A stretch of DNA of 64,000 nucleotides from Acrocarpospora macrocephala (GCF_009687865.1 NZ_BLAE01000064.1:1-64000); one strand, 5' to 3'. Positions 1-8,138 are shown, counted from the first letter of the stretch. Made by a program: numbers and translations. The notes: a model not told the origin generated them from the sequence alone.

Positions 1-260
1 CCTTCGCGCTGCTTGGTCGGGTACCACAGGGTGACTTTGAGCTCCCTGGTGTCGGCGTCGAGGTTCCAGGGATCGGGGCGGGAGGTGTCCTTCAGGTACA
101 GGGCGGTGGTGCCGACCGGATGGGCGCCGGTGGGGGCGGGCAGGATGGCGGGTCCGGCCGGCGTGGCCGGTGGGGCGTCGGACCGGGGTGGTGCGGGGGC
201 GGAGCAGGCGGACGCGGCCAGGACGGCCAGTCCCGCGGCGAGGGCCAGGAGCTGTCTCAT
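1..260 (-). CDS. Partial lipoprotein alpha/beta hydrolase (PAF-acetylhydrolase-like), N-terminus only
   Basis: The reading frame opens at an ATG and runs off the left edge of the window, so only about 86 N-terminal residues are visible. They begin with a hydrophobic signal peptide ending in a weak lipobox (ASAC). A Pro/Ala-rich spacer follows, then a stretch with HPVGTTALYLKD and LKVTLWYPTK, which resembles the start of actinobacterial PAF-acetylhydrolase/dienelactone-type hydrolases. The catalytic Ser, Asp and His lie outside the window. It sits 12 bp downstream of the S41 peptidase stop on the same strand, so it is probably the last gene of that operon. The family call rests only on the N-terminal pattern. 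Confidence 0.55.
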   Translation of the reverse strand, partial: MRQLLALAAGLAVLAASACSAPAPPRSDAPPATPAGPAILPAPTGAHPVGTTALYLKDTSRPDPWNLDADTRELKVTLWYPTKQRE

Positions 261-272
261 GGAGAGGTCCGT

Positions 273-1691
273 TCACTTGTGCAGCAAGGTCAGGGCCTTG
301 GCCAGCGCGGGGTCGCGTCCGGTGGCCGCGTCTTGCGGGGTCAGGGGCACGTAGTGGTCGGGCGGCACGCCGACCTGGTCGATCACCTCACGGTTGGGCC
401 CCAGGTGGTGCCTGGCGGGGAAGCCCAGGAGGGTGTTGTTGCCGAGCAGGTACGACTGCGCCGGGCCGGAGATGACCCCGGCGGTCCTGGTGCCGACCAG
501 CCGGCCGATGCGCAGGTCCTTGACGGCCGCGCTGACGTGTTCGCACGCCGAGGCGCAGCTCCGGTCGGTGAGCACCACCAGCGGCAGCTCGAGCAGTTCG
601 ACCGTGTCGTCGGTCCGGGCGGTCGAGCATCTTCCGCCCGCGGCGCATTGGTAGGCGGTGATCTTGCCGTGGACGAACGCGCTCAGCAGCCGGGTGGCCT
701 CCACGGGGCTGCCGCCGCCGTTGCCGCGCAGGTCCAGCACGACACCGGCCAGGGTCCGGCCGATACGCAGCCGGGAGATCGCCTTGAGCACCCTGTTCGC
801 GGAGTCGGGAGCGAATCCGGTCAGCCGTACATAGGCGACGTCGTCGTCCAGCAGCTTCGACCGCACCACCTGCAGTGCCGCCAGATCCCGCTGGTAGAGG
901 CCGGGCTTGATCGTGACCGTCCAGCGGCGGCCGGTGGCCTGCCGCAGGAGCCGCAGCTCGACCGGGCGCGCTTCCGGGTATCGCGGGTAGAGGGCGGCGA
1001 TCGCGGGAGTGGGCGTCCCATCGATGAAGGGCGCGGATCCGTTGATCGACTCGATGACGTCGCCGGGGCGCAGCCCCGCCGCATTCGCCGCGCCGCCCTG
1101 CACGGTGGTGACGAACAGCGGGGCGAGCGCGACGCCCGGGTTGCCGTCCACCTGAGGGCCGTTGACGTTCGCCTGGAACCCCAGGCCGTAGCCGTCGCCG
1201 TCGTAGTAGTCGGGCGGACGCTTCACATCATGCGTCCACCGGGCGTGGTTGTCGCCGAGGGCGGCCACGATGCCCTCAAGGGTGACGACGGCCAGCTTGT
1301 CGCGCAGGTCGGGGACCTGATCGGTGATCTTCCGGTAGGCGGTCTCGAAGGTGGCCCAGTCGGCTTTCCGGTCACCGGTCAGCGCCGGCATGATCGCGTC
1401 GGGCACGTCGCGTCCGCCGCGGTTGAGCTCCTGCGTCAGGGCGACGAATCCGGCGGTCAGCAGCGATCGGGCATCCAGCGTGGCGCCGCTGTAGTAGTTG
1501 CCGAGAATGCAGAAGTACGCCTGCTCGATGACGTCGATCGTGGTGGCCGTCTCCGCTTCGGGGGGCGCCTGGGGTGGCGCGCAGACCGTACCGGCTGCCG
1601 TGCTCGCCTGGCTGCGCGGCGGCGTGGGTGCCGTGCAGGCGGCCGCCAGGAGGAGGGCGAGCCCGGAGGCCGCGGTCCTGAGGATGGTCAT
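273..1691 (-). CDS. S41 family (C-terminal processing/tricorn-type) peptidase, lipoprotein
   Basis: A 472-residue secreted serine peptidase, probably anchored outside the membrane. The N-terminus has a signal peptide with a lipobox-like AAAC. The middle holds a PDZ-like segment (GLRPGDVIESING). The C-terminal half carries S41 landmarks: LDLRGNGGG, then SCASACEH with the likely nucleophile Ser, followed by GTRTAG near the expected Lys. The ATG overlaps the upstream permease stop by 4 bp, so translation is probably coupled. Coupling of a secreted peptidase to an ABC-2 transporter suggests the two act on the same exported or envelope substrate, which is inference. Confidence 0.85.
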   Translation of the reverse strand: MTILRTAASGLALLLAAACTAPTPPRSQASTAAGTVCAPPQAPPEAETATTIDVIEQAYFCILGNYYSGATLDARSLLTAGFVALTQELNRGGRDVPDAIMPALTGDRKADWATFETAYRKITDQVPDLRDKLAVVTLEGIVAALGDNHARWTHDVKRPPDYYDGDGYGLGFQANVNGPQVDGNPGVALAPLFVTTVQGGAANAAGLRPGDVIESINGSAPFIDGTPTPAIAALYPRYPEARPVELRLLRQATGRRWTVTIKPGLYQRDLAALQVVRSKLLDDDVAYVRLTGFAPDSANRVLKAISRLRIGRTLAGVVLDLRGNGGGSPVEATRLLSAFVHGKITAYQCAAGGRCSTARTDDTVELLELPLVVLTDRSCASACEHVSAAVKDLRIGRLVGTRTAGVISGPAQSYLLGNNTLLGFPARHHLGPNREVIDQVGVPPDHYVPLTPQDAATGRDPALAKALTLLHK

Positions 1692-2740
1692 GACAGGCGT
1701 CTCCGGATCCACCAGAAGGAGAACCAGGTGAGGCCGAGGGTGAGCAGGGCGTAGATCCCGGTCTCGATCCACTGGAGGGGCCAGAAGCGCTCCAGGGGCT
1801 GGTAGGTCGCCTGCTGCCGGTAGCCGAGCCGGTTGATCTCGACCCAGCACGCGTCCAAGTTCGGTGGTCCCCCCTGCCGTCCGCAGGGTCCCGACGTCGT
1901 GGAGACGGGGACGGGCGCTTCTTCGCCGCTGCCGGCGATCGTACGTCCGGACGGATCGAGGAGGTCGCTGGCCAGGACCCAGGCGCCCGCGTGGCCGGGA
2001 ACGGCCGGCTCCAGGGAAATATGCACAGGCCCGCCTCCCTGCTCTCGTATGGAGATGCCGCCCACATTCACCCGGCCGAGCTCGAAGGTCGCGGTGACCG
2101 GGGGTATCAGGTGGGGCCGGACCAGCAGCGGCATGGCGAGCTGGATCGCGACGAAAACGGTCAAAGTGAGGGCCATGGCGGGCAGCGTGCGGCGCACCAG
2201 CATGCCCACGGTCACGCCGAGGACGAAGGCGAAGGCCGCATACCCCATCGGGACGATGCCACGCGCGCCGAACACCAGCGGAGCCATCAGAGCCAGCTCC
2301 GGAACGGCCGACTTGTCCAGGGGGTCGGACCACCAGGTCACCGCGAGGCCGCTCACGGTGGCGGCGGCCATGGCGACCAGGCCGGTGAGCCCGAGCTTGA
2401 CCGCCAGCCAGCGGCCGCGGGCGACGCTCTGGTTCCACACCAGCAGGTGCGTGCCCGCCTCCAGTTCGCGGGTGATCAACGGGGCTCCCCAGAAAAGCCC
2501 GACGAGAGCGGGCAGGGCCAGCACGACGAAGCTGACGGCGATGAAGGGGAGCTGGTACTCACCGAAGAAGCGGTCGAAGAACCGGTCGCAGGTGTTGTCC
2601 GGGGTGCAGTCGGCGATCCCGGCGGCGTAGCGGGAGGCCAGGTCCGGGCCGGTCAGGGCCAGGGCGGCGGTGAGGACGGCGAGCACGGCGGCCATCAGCG
2701 CGGCGGCGGCGCGGAACTGGCGCCAGGTCAGCCAGATCAT
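1688..2740 (-). CDS. ABC-2 type transporter permease
   Basis: A 350-residue integral membrane protein with about six hydrophobic segments. The first follows the N-terminal MIWLTWRQFRAA motif common in actinobacterial ABC-2 permeases. The last lies just before a basic tail (WIRRRLS). A roughly 90-residue hydrophilic part between the last two segments contains two Cys and is probably extracytoplasmic. The start overlaps the stop of the ATPase gene by 4 bp and the stop overlaps the S41 peptidase start, so the three genes form one transcript. Substrate and direction are unknown; the YtrA-type regulator upstream favours export linked to envelope stress. Confidence 0.85.
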   Translation of the reverse strand: MIWLTWRQFRAAAALMAAVLAVLTAALALTGPDLASRYAAGIADCTPDNTCDRFFDRFFGEYQLPFIAVSFVVLALPALVGLFWGAPLITRELEAGTHLLVWNQSVARGRWLAVKLGLTGLVAMAAATVSGLAVTWWSDPLDKSAVPELALMAPLVFGARGIVPMGYAAFAFVLGVTVGMLVRRTLPAMALTLTVFVAIQLAMPLLVRPHLIPPVTATFELGRVNVGGISIREQGGGPVHISLEPAVPGHAGAWVLASDLLDPSGRTIAGSGEEAPVPVSTTSGPCGRQGGPPNLDACWVEINRLGYRQQATYQPLERFWPLQWIETGIYALLTLGLTWFSFWWIRRRLS

Positions 2741-3627
2741 CGCTGCACCTCCAGGGCGACCCGCCGGTTCTCGGCGGCGTGCTTGTCCATGTAGGCCAGG
2801 ACGAGGTCTTCCAGGCTGAGCTGGGTGACCGTCCAGGCGGGGTCGTGAATGGGGGCGTCGGTGCGTACCACGAACGTGCTCTGCCGGTCGGTGTGACGCT
2901 GGAAGACCACGTGCTGGTCGGCGGGGAGCCGGTCGGGATCGCGGCGTGGGCCGGTGAGCCGGTGATGGGTGGCCAGCAGCTTGTCGGTCTCCCCGGCGAC
3001 CTGCACGCGGGAGTCGACGAGCACGATCAGGAAGTCGCAGACCCGTTCCAGGTCCGAGACCAGGTGGGAGGAGAGCACGACGCTGAACTCGTGCTCGACG
3101 GTGGCCTCCATCAGCCCCCGCAGGAAGTCGCGGCGGGCCAGCGGGTCGAGCGAGGCCACGGGCTCGTCCAGGATCAGCAGCTCGGGACGCTTGGCCAGGC
3201 CCAGGGTGAGAGCGAGCTGGGCGCGCTCGCCGCCCGACAGCTTGCCCGCCCGATGCGTGGGGACGAGATCGAGCTGGGCGATGCGCTCCCGCGCCATGCC
3301 GTCGTCCCAGCGGGGGTTGAGGCGCGCGCCCAACCGGAGGTGATCGGCGACGGTCAGCCCCGCGTAGACGGGGGTGTCCTGGGCAACGAACCCGACCCTG
3401 GCCAGTTGCGCGGGCGTGCCCCCGGGCCGACCGCCGAGCACCGAGATGTCCCCCGCCGTCGGTTCGAGCTGACCGCTCGCCAGCTTCAGCAGCGTGGTCT
3501 TGCCGGCTCCGTTGGGTCCCACTAACCCCACGACGTGGCCTGCCGGGATGTCGACGGTGCAGTCGCGCAGCGCCCAGCGCTTGCCGTACTTCTTGCCCAG
3601 TGCCTGGGCCTGCAGGACAGAAGTCAC
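2737..3627 (-). CDS. ABC transporter ATP-binding protein
   Basis: A 296-residue cytoplasmic ATPase that would power the adjacent permease. Visible motifs: Walker A GPNGAGKTT near residue 39, Q-loop VAQDTPVY, signature LSGGE, Walker B LLILDEP, and an H-loop in VLSSHLVSDLE. About 80 extra residues follow the ATPase fold and may contact the permease or sense ligand. It overlaps the GntR gene stop by 4 bp on its upstream side. The arrangement regulator-ATPase-permease is typical of YtrA-controlled operons that respond to cell-wall antibiotics in Gram-positive bacteria; the ligand here is unknown. Confidence 0.9.
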   Translation of the reverse strand: MTSVLQAQALGKKYGKRWALRDCTVDIPAGHVVGLVGPNGAGKTTLLKLASGQLEPTAGDISVLGGRPGGTPAQLARVGFVAQDTPVYAGLTVADHLRLGARLNPRWDDGMARERIAQLDLVPTHRAGKLSGGERAQLALTLGLAKRPELLILDEPVASLDPLARRDFLRGLMEATVEHEFSVVLSSHLVSDLERVCDFLIVLVDSRVQVAGETDKLLATHHRLTGPRRDPDRLPADQHVVFQRHTDRQSTFVVRTDAPIHDPAWTVTQLSLEDLVLAYMDKHAAENRRVALEVQR

Positions 3628-4016
3628 GCTATGTCCTCCTGAGCGATGGTCCGAAAGGTGGTCTTGAAGAGGGCCTCGATGCTTTCGTCGTCGAGGCCGG
3701 CCCGGCGGGCCTTGGCCAGCCAGCGCTCCAGTTCCAGCCGCAGCGGGCCGTGCGCGGCCAGCGAGGTGTTGGTGAGCGTCGCCGTCACGAACGTCCCCAC
3801 CCCTGGCCGGGCGGCGACCAGGCCCTCGTGCTCGAGTTCCCGGTAGGCCCTCAGGACGGTGTTGGCGTTGATCGCCAATTGCGCCACGGCCTCCTTGACG
3901 GTCGGCAGCTGGTCGCCCTCGCGCAGCAGGCCGAGCCGGAGCGCGTGCCGTACTTGCTGGACCAGCTGCTGGTACGGCGACAGGCCGGACTTGGCATCCA
4001 GGTAGAACTCGATCAC
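3624..4016 (-). CDS. GntR family transcriptional regulator, YtrA subfamily
   Basis: A 130-residue DNA-binding repressor. The N-terminal winged helix (PYQQLVQQVRHALRLG, PTVKEAVAQLAINANTVLRAYRELE) is the GntR fold. The short C-terminal tail of about 50 residues, without an FCD or UTRA domain, marks the YtrA subfamily. It is the first gene of the operon and its stop overlaps the ATPase start. An imperfect 24-bp palindrome lies just upstream of its ATG, so autorepression of the operon is likely. The inducer cannot be predicted. Confidence 0.88.
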   Translation of the reverse strand: MIEFYLDAKSGLSPYQQLVQQVRHALRLGLLREGDQLPTVKEAVAQLAINANTVLRAYRELEHEGLVAARPGVGTFVTATLTNTSLAAHGPLRLELERWLAKARRAGLDDESIEALFKTTFRTIAQEDIA

Positions 4017-4029
4017 CGTTTCTCCATTT

Positions 4030-4053
4030 ATCTAGCGTCCTAGTACTTTAGAT
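4030..4053. promoter_or_regulatory. Candidate YtrA-type operator palindrome
   Basis: Outer arms ATCTA and TAGAT enclose a 24-bp near-palindrome in which 9 of 12 base pairs are symmetric. It lies 14 bp upstream of the GntR start codon. Its position in the promoter of an autoregulated GntR/ABC operon makes it the natural repressor site. Confidence 0.55.
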
Positions 4054-4288
4054 CATCGCATGTAAGGAGACGGTTAGAAAACGCCCGGCGGGCGCCACGA
4101 AATCACTTCACGAAAGGGTGATCGGCCTGCGTCGGGGGTCGACGACAGCAGCCCCTATAACGGCGGCTTCTGGATCATCGACCCCAAGGCCTGGATCGCG
4201 GTGAAGCCCAAGCACGCGCTCAGTTTGCGGAGCATCCAGGACATGCTCGGCACCCGATCAAACGCAAAGCCCAGCCTGCGGCCTCTTG

Positions 4289-4921
4289 TCAGTACTGATT
4301 CATCTTGGCGTCCAGGGCGAGACCCGCGTCGATCATTCTCGCGGGGACGCCCTTGATGCCCATCTGGTCCTTGGCGATGCGCCCGAGCGTGGGCAGGCTC
4401 TTGCGGTCCGGCCAGGTCTCGGGCTTCCACAGCGATGAGCGGAGGAACGCCTTCGCGCAGTGCATGTACAGTTCCCCGACCTCGATGAGGATCGCCAGCC
4501 GCGGCCGTTTGCCGCGGACCGCCAGGTCGTCGAAGAACGGCGCGTCCGACACGAGCGTCGCGCGCCCGTTCACGCGCAGGGTCTCGTTCATCCCCGGCAC
4601 GATGAACAGCAGCCCGGCGTGGGGGTTGCGCAGGATGTTGCGGAGGCTGTCGAGCCGCTGGTTGCCGGGCCGGTCGGCGAGCACCAGCCGGTGGTCGTCG
4701 AGGACCAGCACCGATCCGGCGGGATCCCCCCGGGGCGAGACGTCGCAGGTTCCGTCCGTGTTCGAGGTCGCCAGCAGCACGAACGGCGAGTGCGCGATGA
4801 TCGTGCGCGCGTGTTCGTCGATCCGGGCGATGTCCTTGTCCCAGATGGCCTGCGGTGGCTCCTTCACGATCTCCCGGAGCTCGGCCTCGCTGGCCACCGT
4901 ACGAATCTCAGAGGGATCCAT
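4289..4921 (-). CDS. Pyridoxamine 5'-phosphate oxidase family flavoprotein (DR2398-like)
   Basis: A 210-residue cytoplasmic FMN-binding split-barrel protein of the PPOX family. Family features include the segment FVLLATSNTDGTCDVSPRGDPAG, which binds FMN phosphate, then RNILRNPHAGLLFIVPGMNETLRVNGRATL. I chose the ATG at 4921 because homology begins there; the frame stays open upstream without family resemblance. An IdeR/DmdR-like iron box lies 11 bp upstream, so expression is probably iron-repressed. That points to a role in iron or haem handling rather than vitamin B6 synthesis, which is inference. Confidence 0.85.
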   Translation of the reverse strand: MDPSEIRTVASEAELREIVKEPPQAIWDKDIARIDEHARTIIAHSPFVLLATSNTDGTCDVSPRGDPAGSVLVLDDHRLVLADRPGNQRLDSLRNILRNPHAGLLFIVPGMNETLRVNGRATLVSDAPFFDDLAVRGKRPRLAILIEVGELYMHCAKAFLRSSLWKPETWPDRKSLPTLGRIAKDQMGIKGVPARMIDAGLALDAKMNQY

Positions 4922-4931
4922 CAGGCAAATA

Positions 4932-4950
4932 TAAGGTAAGCCTAACCTTG
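4932..4950. promoter_or_regulatory. IdeR/DmdR1-type iron box
   Basis: On the minus strand this reads as a 19-bp element with core AAGGTTAGGCTTACCTT. It matches the well-known IdeR/DmdR consensus (TTAGGTTAGGCTAACCTAA) at 15 of 19 positions. It sits between the divergent PPOX gene (11 bp away) and a 24-codon ORF on the plus strand, so it may repress both under iron sufficiency. Confidence 0.75.
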
Positions 4951-4981
4951 CTGTCTGCAGCCGTTCCCGAGGAGGTACCCC

Positions 4982-5056
4982 ATGACAACACCTGAGTTGG
5001 CGACAGGGACCACCGCCGCCGGAAAACCGTTTGAGCTTCCTTCCTCGTTCCCGTAG
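4982..5056 (+). CDS. 24-residue small ORF (possible leader peptide)
   Basis: A short ATG frame beginning MTTPELATG and ending LPSSFP. It is preceded by a strong ribosome binding site (GAGGAGG, 6 bp before the ATG). The divergent iron box lies about 32 bp upstream. It precedes the structured element and DUF1062 gene on the same strand. No family is recognised and there is no signal peptide. It could be a leader peptide coupling iron status to the downstream RNA structure, a small regulatory peptide, or the start of a decayed gene. The strong RBS is the main reason to list it. Confidence 0.4.
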   Translation: MTTPELATGTTAAGKPFELPSSFP

Positions 5057-5116
5057 GTTGCCTGCGGCCCGTCGCTGTGAGGACAGAGGACAAACCGCGT
5101 GACCCCGCCTGCTCTT

Positions 5117-5240
5117 TAGACCTGACACCTTCTTCCGCTCACCTTCAAGCCGACCCTCAGGTCGGCTCTGCCGGGCTGCCCGTGTGCGCCCGGTCATGCA
5201 GCGTTTGAGGCCGCGCGCAATCGGCCTCGTGTCAGGTCTA
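5117..5240 (+). ncRNA. Cloverleaf-like structured leader upstream of DUF1062 gene
   Basis: A perfect 12-bp inverted repeat (TAGACCTGACAC at 5117-5128 and its complement at 5229-5240) encloses three further hairpins. Hairpin 1 is 5148-5167 (8-bp stem, CTCA loop), hairpin 2 is 5171-5193 (6-bp CCGGGC stem), and hairpin 3 is 5207-5228 (7-bp GAGGCCG stem). Hairpin 3 abuts the outer stem, so the two could stack. The outer stem ends 8 bases before the DUF1062 ATG, right at the ribosome binding region, which suggests control of translation initiation. A DNA inverted repeat left by a mobile element is an alternative. Confidence 0.45.
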
Positions 5241-5248
5241 GAGAGATC

Positions 5249-5809
5249 ATGTCTTCACAACCTCATACTGTGCTGCCCTGGGTCGTTCGCCGGACCAGGC
5301 TGCCGCTGCTGTCGTTGCGGTGCGTGGACTGCCGGTCGGAGTCGGCCACCACCGGCGAGGGCAGGTTCCGCGTCAACGCCAACGGCAAGCTGCTGGACGT
5401 GTGGCTGCTGGTCCGCTGCGTGTCCTGCGATCGGACGAGCAAGCTCACCGTGCACGAGCGAGCACCCGTCAGATCCTTCGATCCGGCCGAGCTCGACGGC
5501 TACCACACCAGCGATCCGGAACTGGTGGCGTCCACGCTGCTGGATCCGCTACTCGCCCGGCGCAACCGCTTCACCCTGGACTGGGAGGGGGCCTGGCGGC
5601 TGGACACCCCGTCGGCATGGCTCGACGAGGCGTGGCCGGTCCAGGTGGAGGTCGCCTTCGAGGACCCGGTGCCGGTGCGCCCGGAGCGGCTCATCGCCCA
5701 GGGGCTCGGCTTCAGCAGGAACGAGGTGCTGCGCCGGATCAAATGCGACATTCCGCTGCGCCGTCCGACGAGCGCCAGATTCACCTTCACCGTGATGGCC
5801 GGGGACTAG
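5249..5809 (+). CDS. DUF1062 domain-containing protein
   Basis: A 186-residue protein of the uncharacterised DUF1062 family. The N-terminal half shows the family pattern: CVDC, then FRVNANGKLLDVWLLVRC, then CVSC, so four cysteines could form a zinc ribbon. The C-terminal half is charged and lacks recognised motifs. It is the only gene following a branched inverted-repeat element that ends at its ribosome binding region. Nothing around it states a function; the iron box and 24-codon ORF 0.2 kb upstream hint at metal-responsive control. Confidence 0.8.
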   Translation: MSSQPHTVLPWVVRRTRLPLLSLRCVDCRSESATTGEGRFRVNANGKLLDVWLLVRCVSCDRTSKLTVHERAPVRSFDPAELDGYHTSDPELVASTLLDPLLARRNRFTLDWEGAWRLDTPSAWLDEAWPVQVEVAFEDPVPVRPERLIAQGLGFSRNEVLRRIKCDIPLRRPTSARFTFTVMAGD

Positions 5810-5874
5810 CGGGGATGTAGCCGCGGCGCGCGATCCCACCGAGGCGGCCACGCATGAGCACACAGGGCTCCGCG

Positions 5875-6615
5875 TCAGGACGGGGCGAGGACGCAGAACT
5901 CGTGGCCCTCCGGGTCGGCCAGGCACGTCCACGGGACGTCGCCCTGGCCGAGGTCGAGGTCGGTGGCGCCGAGGGCCCGCAGCCGGGCCACCTCCGCCGC
6001 CTTGTCGTCACCGGGGTACGGCAGCAGGTCAAGATGGACGCGGTCTGGCACGGTCTTCACGCCGGGCGTACGGAGGAACTCGAGATACGGGCCGACACCC
6101 TTGGCGGAGCGCAACGCCGCCTGATCGTCAGTCACCTCGTGCAGGGTCCAGTCCATCGCCTCACCCCAGAACCGGGCCATGGCCCGCGGATCCGCGCAGT
6201 CGACCACCACCGCGGCGATCGGCCCGGTGTCCCGGTAGATCTCCCGGGGCTCCAGCACGCAGAACTCGTTGCCCTCGGGGTCGGCGAGGACCGTCCACGG
6301 CACTTCGCCCTGGCCCACGTGGGCGGGCGTCGCACCGAGAGCCTTCAGGCACGCGACCAACTCCGCCTGGTGGGCCGCGGAGGTGGTGGCGAGATCGAGG
6401 TGCACACGGTTCTTCGTCGTTGTCTTGGGCTCAGGGACGGGAACAACGTCGACGCCGACGGCGACCGGGTCCGGCCAAACGAGGCCGCCGGCGGGTCCGA
6501 CGTAGGTGGTCACGCCGGGTCGGTAAGCACTCCAGCCGAGCGCCTCCGCCCAGAACCGGCCGACCGCCGAGGCATCAAGAGCCTTTATGTTCACCTGAAC
6601 AGGTCGCAGCGCCAT
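5875..6615 (-). CDS. VOC family protein with two glyoxalase-like domains
   Basis: A 246-residue protein made of two tandem vicinal-oxygen-chelate modules. Each ends with the same pattern: WTVLADPEGNEFCVLEP near residue 120 and WTCLADPEGHEFCVLAP at the C-terminus. Each also has an RVHLDL strand. The start is set at MALRPVQVNIKALD, because the longer frame adds 15 residues without family similarity. Such proteins bind metals or act as lyases, dioxygenases or drug-binding proteins; the substrate is unknown here. Confidence 0.85.
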   Translation of the reverse strand: MALRPVQVNIKALDASAVGRFWAEALGWSAYRPGVTTYVGPAGGLVWPDPVAVGVDVVPVPEPKTTTKNRVHLDLATTSAAHQAELVACLKALGATPAHVGQGEVPWTVLADPEGNEFCVLEPREIYRDTGPIAAVVVDCADPRAMARFWGEAMDWTLHEVTDDQAALRSAKGVGPYLEFLRTPGVKTVPDRVHLDLLPYPGDDKAAEVARLRALGATDLDLGQGDVPWTCLADPEGHEFCVLAPS

Positions 6616-6695
6616 GCCGGCGATCCTATGCAGCCCGCTCAGCAACGACATCTCGGGCAACGTCCGTTGGCGCCTTGGGACAGACGGCCTGGCGG

Positions 6696-7193
6696 CTACG
6701 AGGAGTTGGTGGCAGCGAGGTAGGCCGCGTTCAGGCGCTCGCGAACACTCGGTGATCGCGCTGGGAGTTTGGAGCCAAGGTGCTCGCGGCGAAGTTCGTC
6801 CATGAACTCTTGCCAGAGCGCGGGGCCGCCTTGTTCAAGCAGCACGGCGCGAACGCGCAGTGCGCTGCTCGTGGGCCGGTGGCGAAGTCCCCAGCTGCCC
6901 AGCTGCGCGAACACGGGGACGAGTTGGATCGCGGGTTCGGTCAGGCTGTAGCGTGCCCGCTGGCCGGGTCGCGTGTCCTCGCGGGTGAGCAGTCCCGACT
7001 TGACGAGTCGCTTGAGTCGGTCGGCGAGAATATTTGAGGCGATCCCCTCGATTGAGTTGGCCTGCAGCTCTCGGAAATAGCGGCGGTCTCCGAAGACGAT
7101 GTCGCGGAGGACGATCAGGCTCCAGCGATCGCCGAACGCCTCGATGGCGGCGTTGATCGGGCACTCCGACCGCGGCTCGTTCACTTCGCCCAT
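6696..7193 (-). CDS. HxlR family transcriptional regulator
   Basis: A 165-residue winged-helix regulator. The N-terminus carries the HxlR signature: CPINAAIEAFGDRWSLIVLRDIVFGDRRYFRELQ with a Cys at the position often redox-sensitive in this family, then ILADRLKRLVKSGLL and the wing RYSLTEPA. It is divergent from a metallo-hydrolase gene across about 75 bp containing two TTGCAA boxes. It probably controls itself and that gene. Confidence 0.88.
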   Translation of the reverse strand: MGEVNEPRSECPINAAIEAFGDRWSLIVLRDIVFGDRRYFRELQANSIEGIASNILADRLKRLVKSGLLTREDTRPGQRARYSLTEPAIQLVPVFAQLGSWGLRHRPTSSALRVRAVLLEQGGPALWQEFMDELRREHLGSKLPARSPSVRERLNAAYLAATNSS

Positions 7194-7198
7194 ACTGC

Positions 7199-7246
7199 TT
7201 GCAATCTACCACCGCCCGGTACTACCGTCTCGACGAGTGGTTGCAA
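7199..7246. promoter_or_regulatory. Paired TTGCAA boxes in HxlR/hydrolase divergent promoter
   Basis: Two identical TTGCAA palindromes occur at 7199-7204 and 7241-7246, spaced 42 bp centre to centre (four helical turns). One abuts the HxlR start; the other is 23 bp before the hydrolase start. The spacing suits two dimers bound on one face of the DNA. Assignment to HxlR is inferred from position. Confidence 0.4.
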
Positions 7247-7268
7247 ATCACAAGCGGAAGGGGCCACC

Positions 7269-8105
7269 GTGCTGAGGCAGGTCGCGGAGGGCGTGCTGAT
7301 CCACGAGAGCGAGTTCTGCCAGAGCAACGCCGTTGTCGTGCAAGGCCGCGCTGGCGTGCTGCTCATCGACCCCGGGGTGCAGGGCCACGAAATGGCCTGC
7401 CTCGCCAACGACCTTCGCGAATTGAGCCAGCCCGTTGTGGCGGGTTTCTCGACGCATCCGCATTGGGATCACCTGCTCTGGCACGCCGGGCTCGGCTCGG
7501 CGCCTCGCTACGGCACGGCCCGCTGCGCGGCCACTGTCCGAGATCGGTTGTCGGACGCGGGTGCGAAGGCCCGCATCGCCGCCCACCTGATACCGCCGGA
7601 CATCGTCGAGCAGGTACCGCTGGACCTGCTCGGCCTCATTGCCGGCTTGCCCGCCGGTACCGCGCGGATTCCTTGGGATGGCCCCCAAGTCCGGATCATC
7701 GAGCATCAGGCGCATGCCTCGGGCCATGCGGCGCTGTTGATCGAGGAGCGCGGCGTTCTCGTCGCCGGCGACATGCTGTCTGATGTCCTGATTCCGATGC
7801 TCGACTTGAACGGCACCGCGGACCCGGTCGAGGACTACCTCGCCGCGCTGCGGCTGCTCGAGGGCGCGGCGGACGACGTCGATGTCCTCGTCCCCGGCCA
7901 CGGGTCCATCGGCAGAGCTGATCAGGTACACGCACGGATCGACCAGGATCGCGCGTACGTGCTCGCCCTGCGTGAGGGCCATGTTCCCAGTGACCCGCGG
8001 GTCGGCCCATCGGCTAAGCCCGGCTGGGAGTGGGTAAGCGATGTGCACAACGGGCAAGCCCAGCGCCTCGCCCAACGAAGCGAGCGCGACGGGACGCCCG
8101 GCTAG
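7269..8105 (+). CDS. MBL fold metallo-hydrolase
   Basis: A 278-residue metallo-beta-lactamase-fold hydrolase. The metal-binding motif HPHWDH is present near residue 64 and is followed by further ligands in HASGHAAL, VAGDML and VPGHGS, so a binuclear zinc site looks complete. The GTG start has AAGGGG 5 bp upstream. It is divergent from an HxlR regulator, which suggests control by an electrophile or small-molecule signal. Family members act on thioesters, lactones or beta-lactams; the substrate is not deducible. Confidence 0.87.
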   Translation: MLRQVAEGVLIHESEFCQSNAVVVQGRAGVLLIDPGVQGHEMACLANDLRELSQPVVAGFSTHPHWDHLLWHAGLGSAPRYGTARCAATVRDRLSDAGAKARIAAHLIPPDIVEQVPLDLLGLIAGLPAGTARIPWDGPQVRIIEHQAHASGHAALLIEERGVLVAGDMLSDVLIPMLDLNGTADPVEDYLAALRLLEGAADDVDVLVPGHGSIGRADQVHARIDQDRAYVLALREGHVPSDPRVGPSAKPGWEWVSDVHNGQAQRLAQRSERDGTPG

Positions 8106-8138
8106 CTCGCGGTAGTGCCAGCCCAGCCGGTCGGTCGT

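Noticed and set aside
120-1754. Long plus-strand open frame of 544 codons opposite the S41 peptidase
   Set aside because: Low-complexity Arg/Gly/Val-rich translation with no domain. It is the complement of a gene with clear motifs, an effect of high GC content.
4130-4270. Plus-strand stretch reading NGGFWIIDPKAWIAVKPKH, possible gene remnant
   Set aside because: Looks protein-like but has no start, ends without recognisable homology, and is only about 45 codons, so it is too weak to call a pseudogene.
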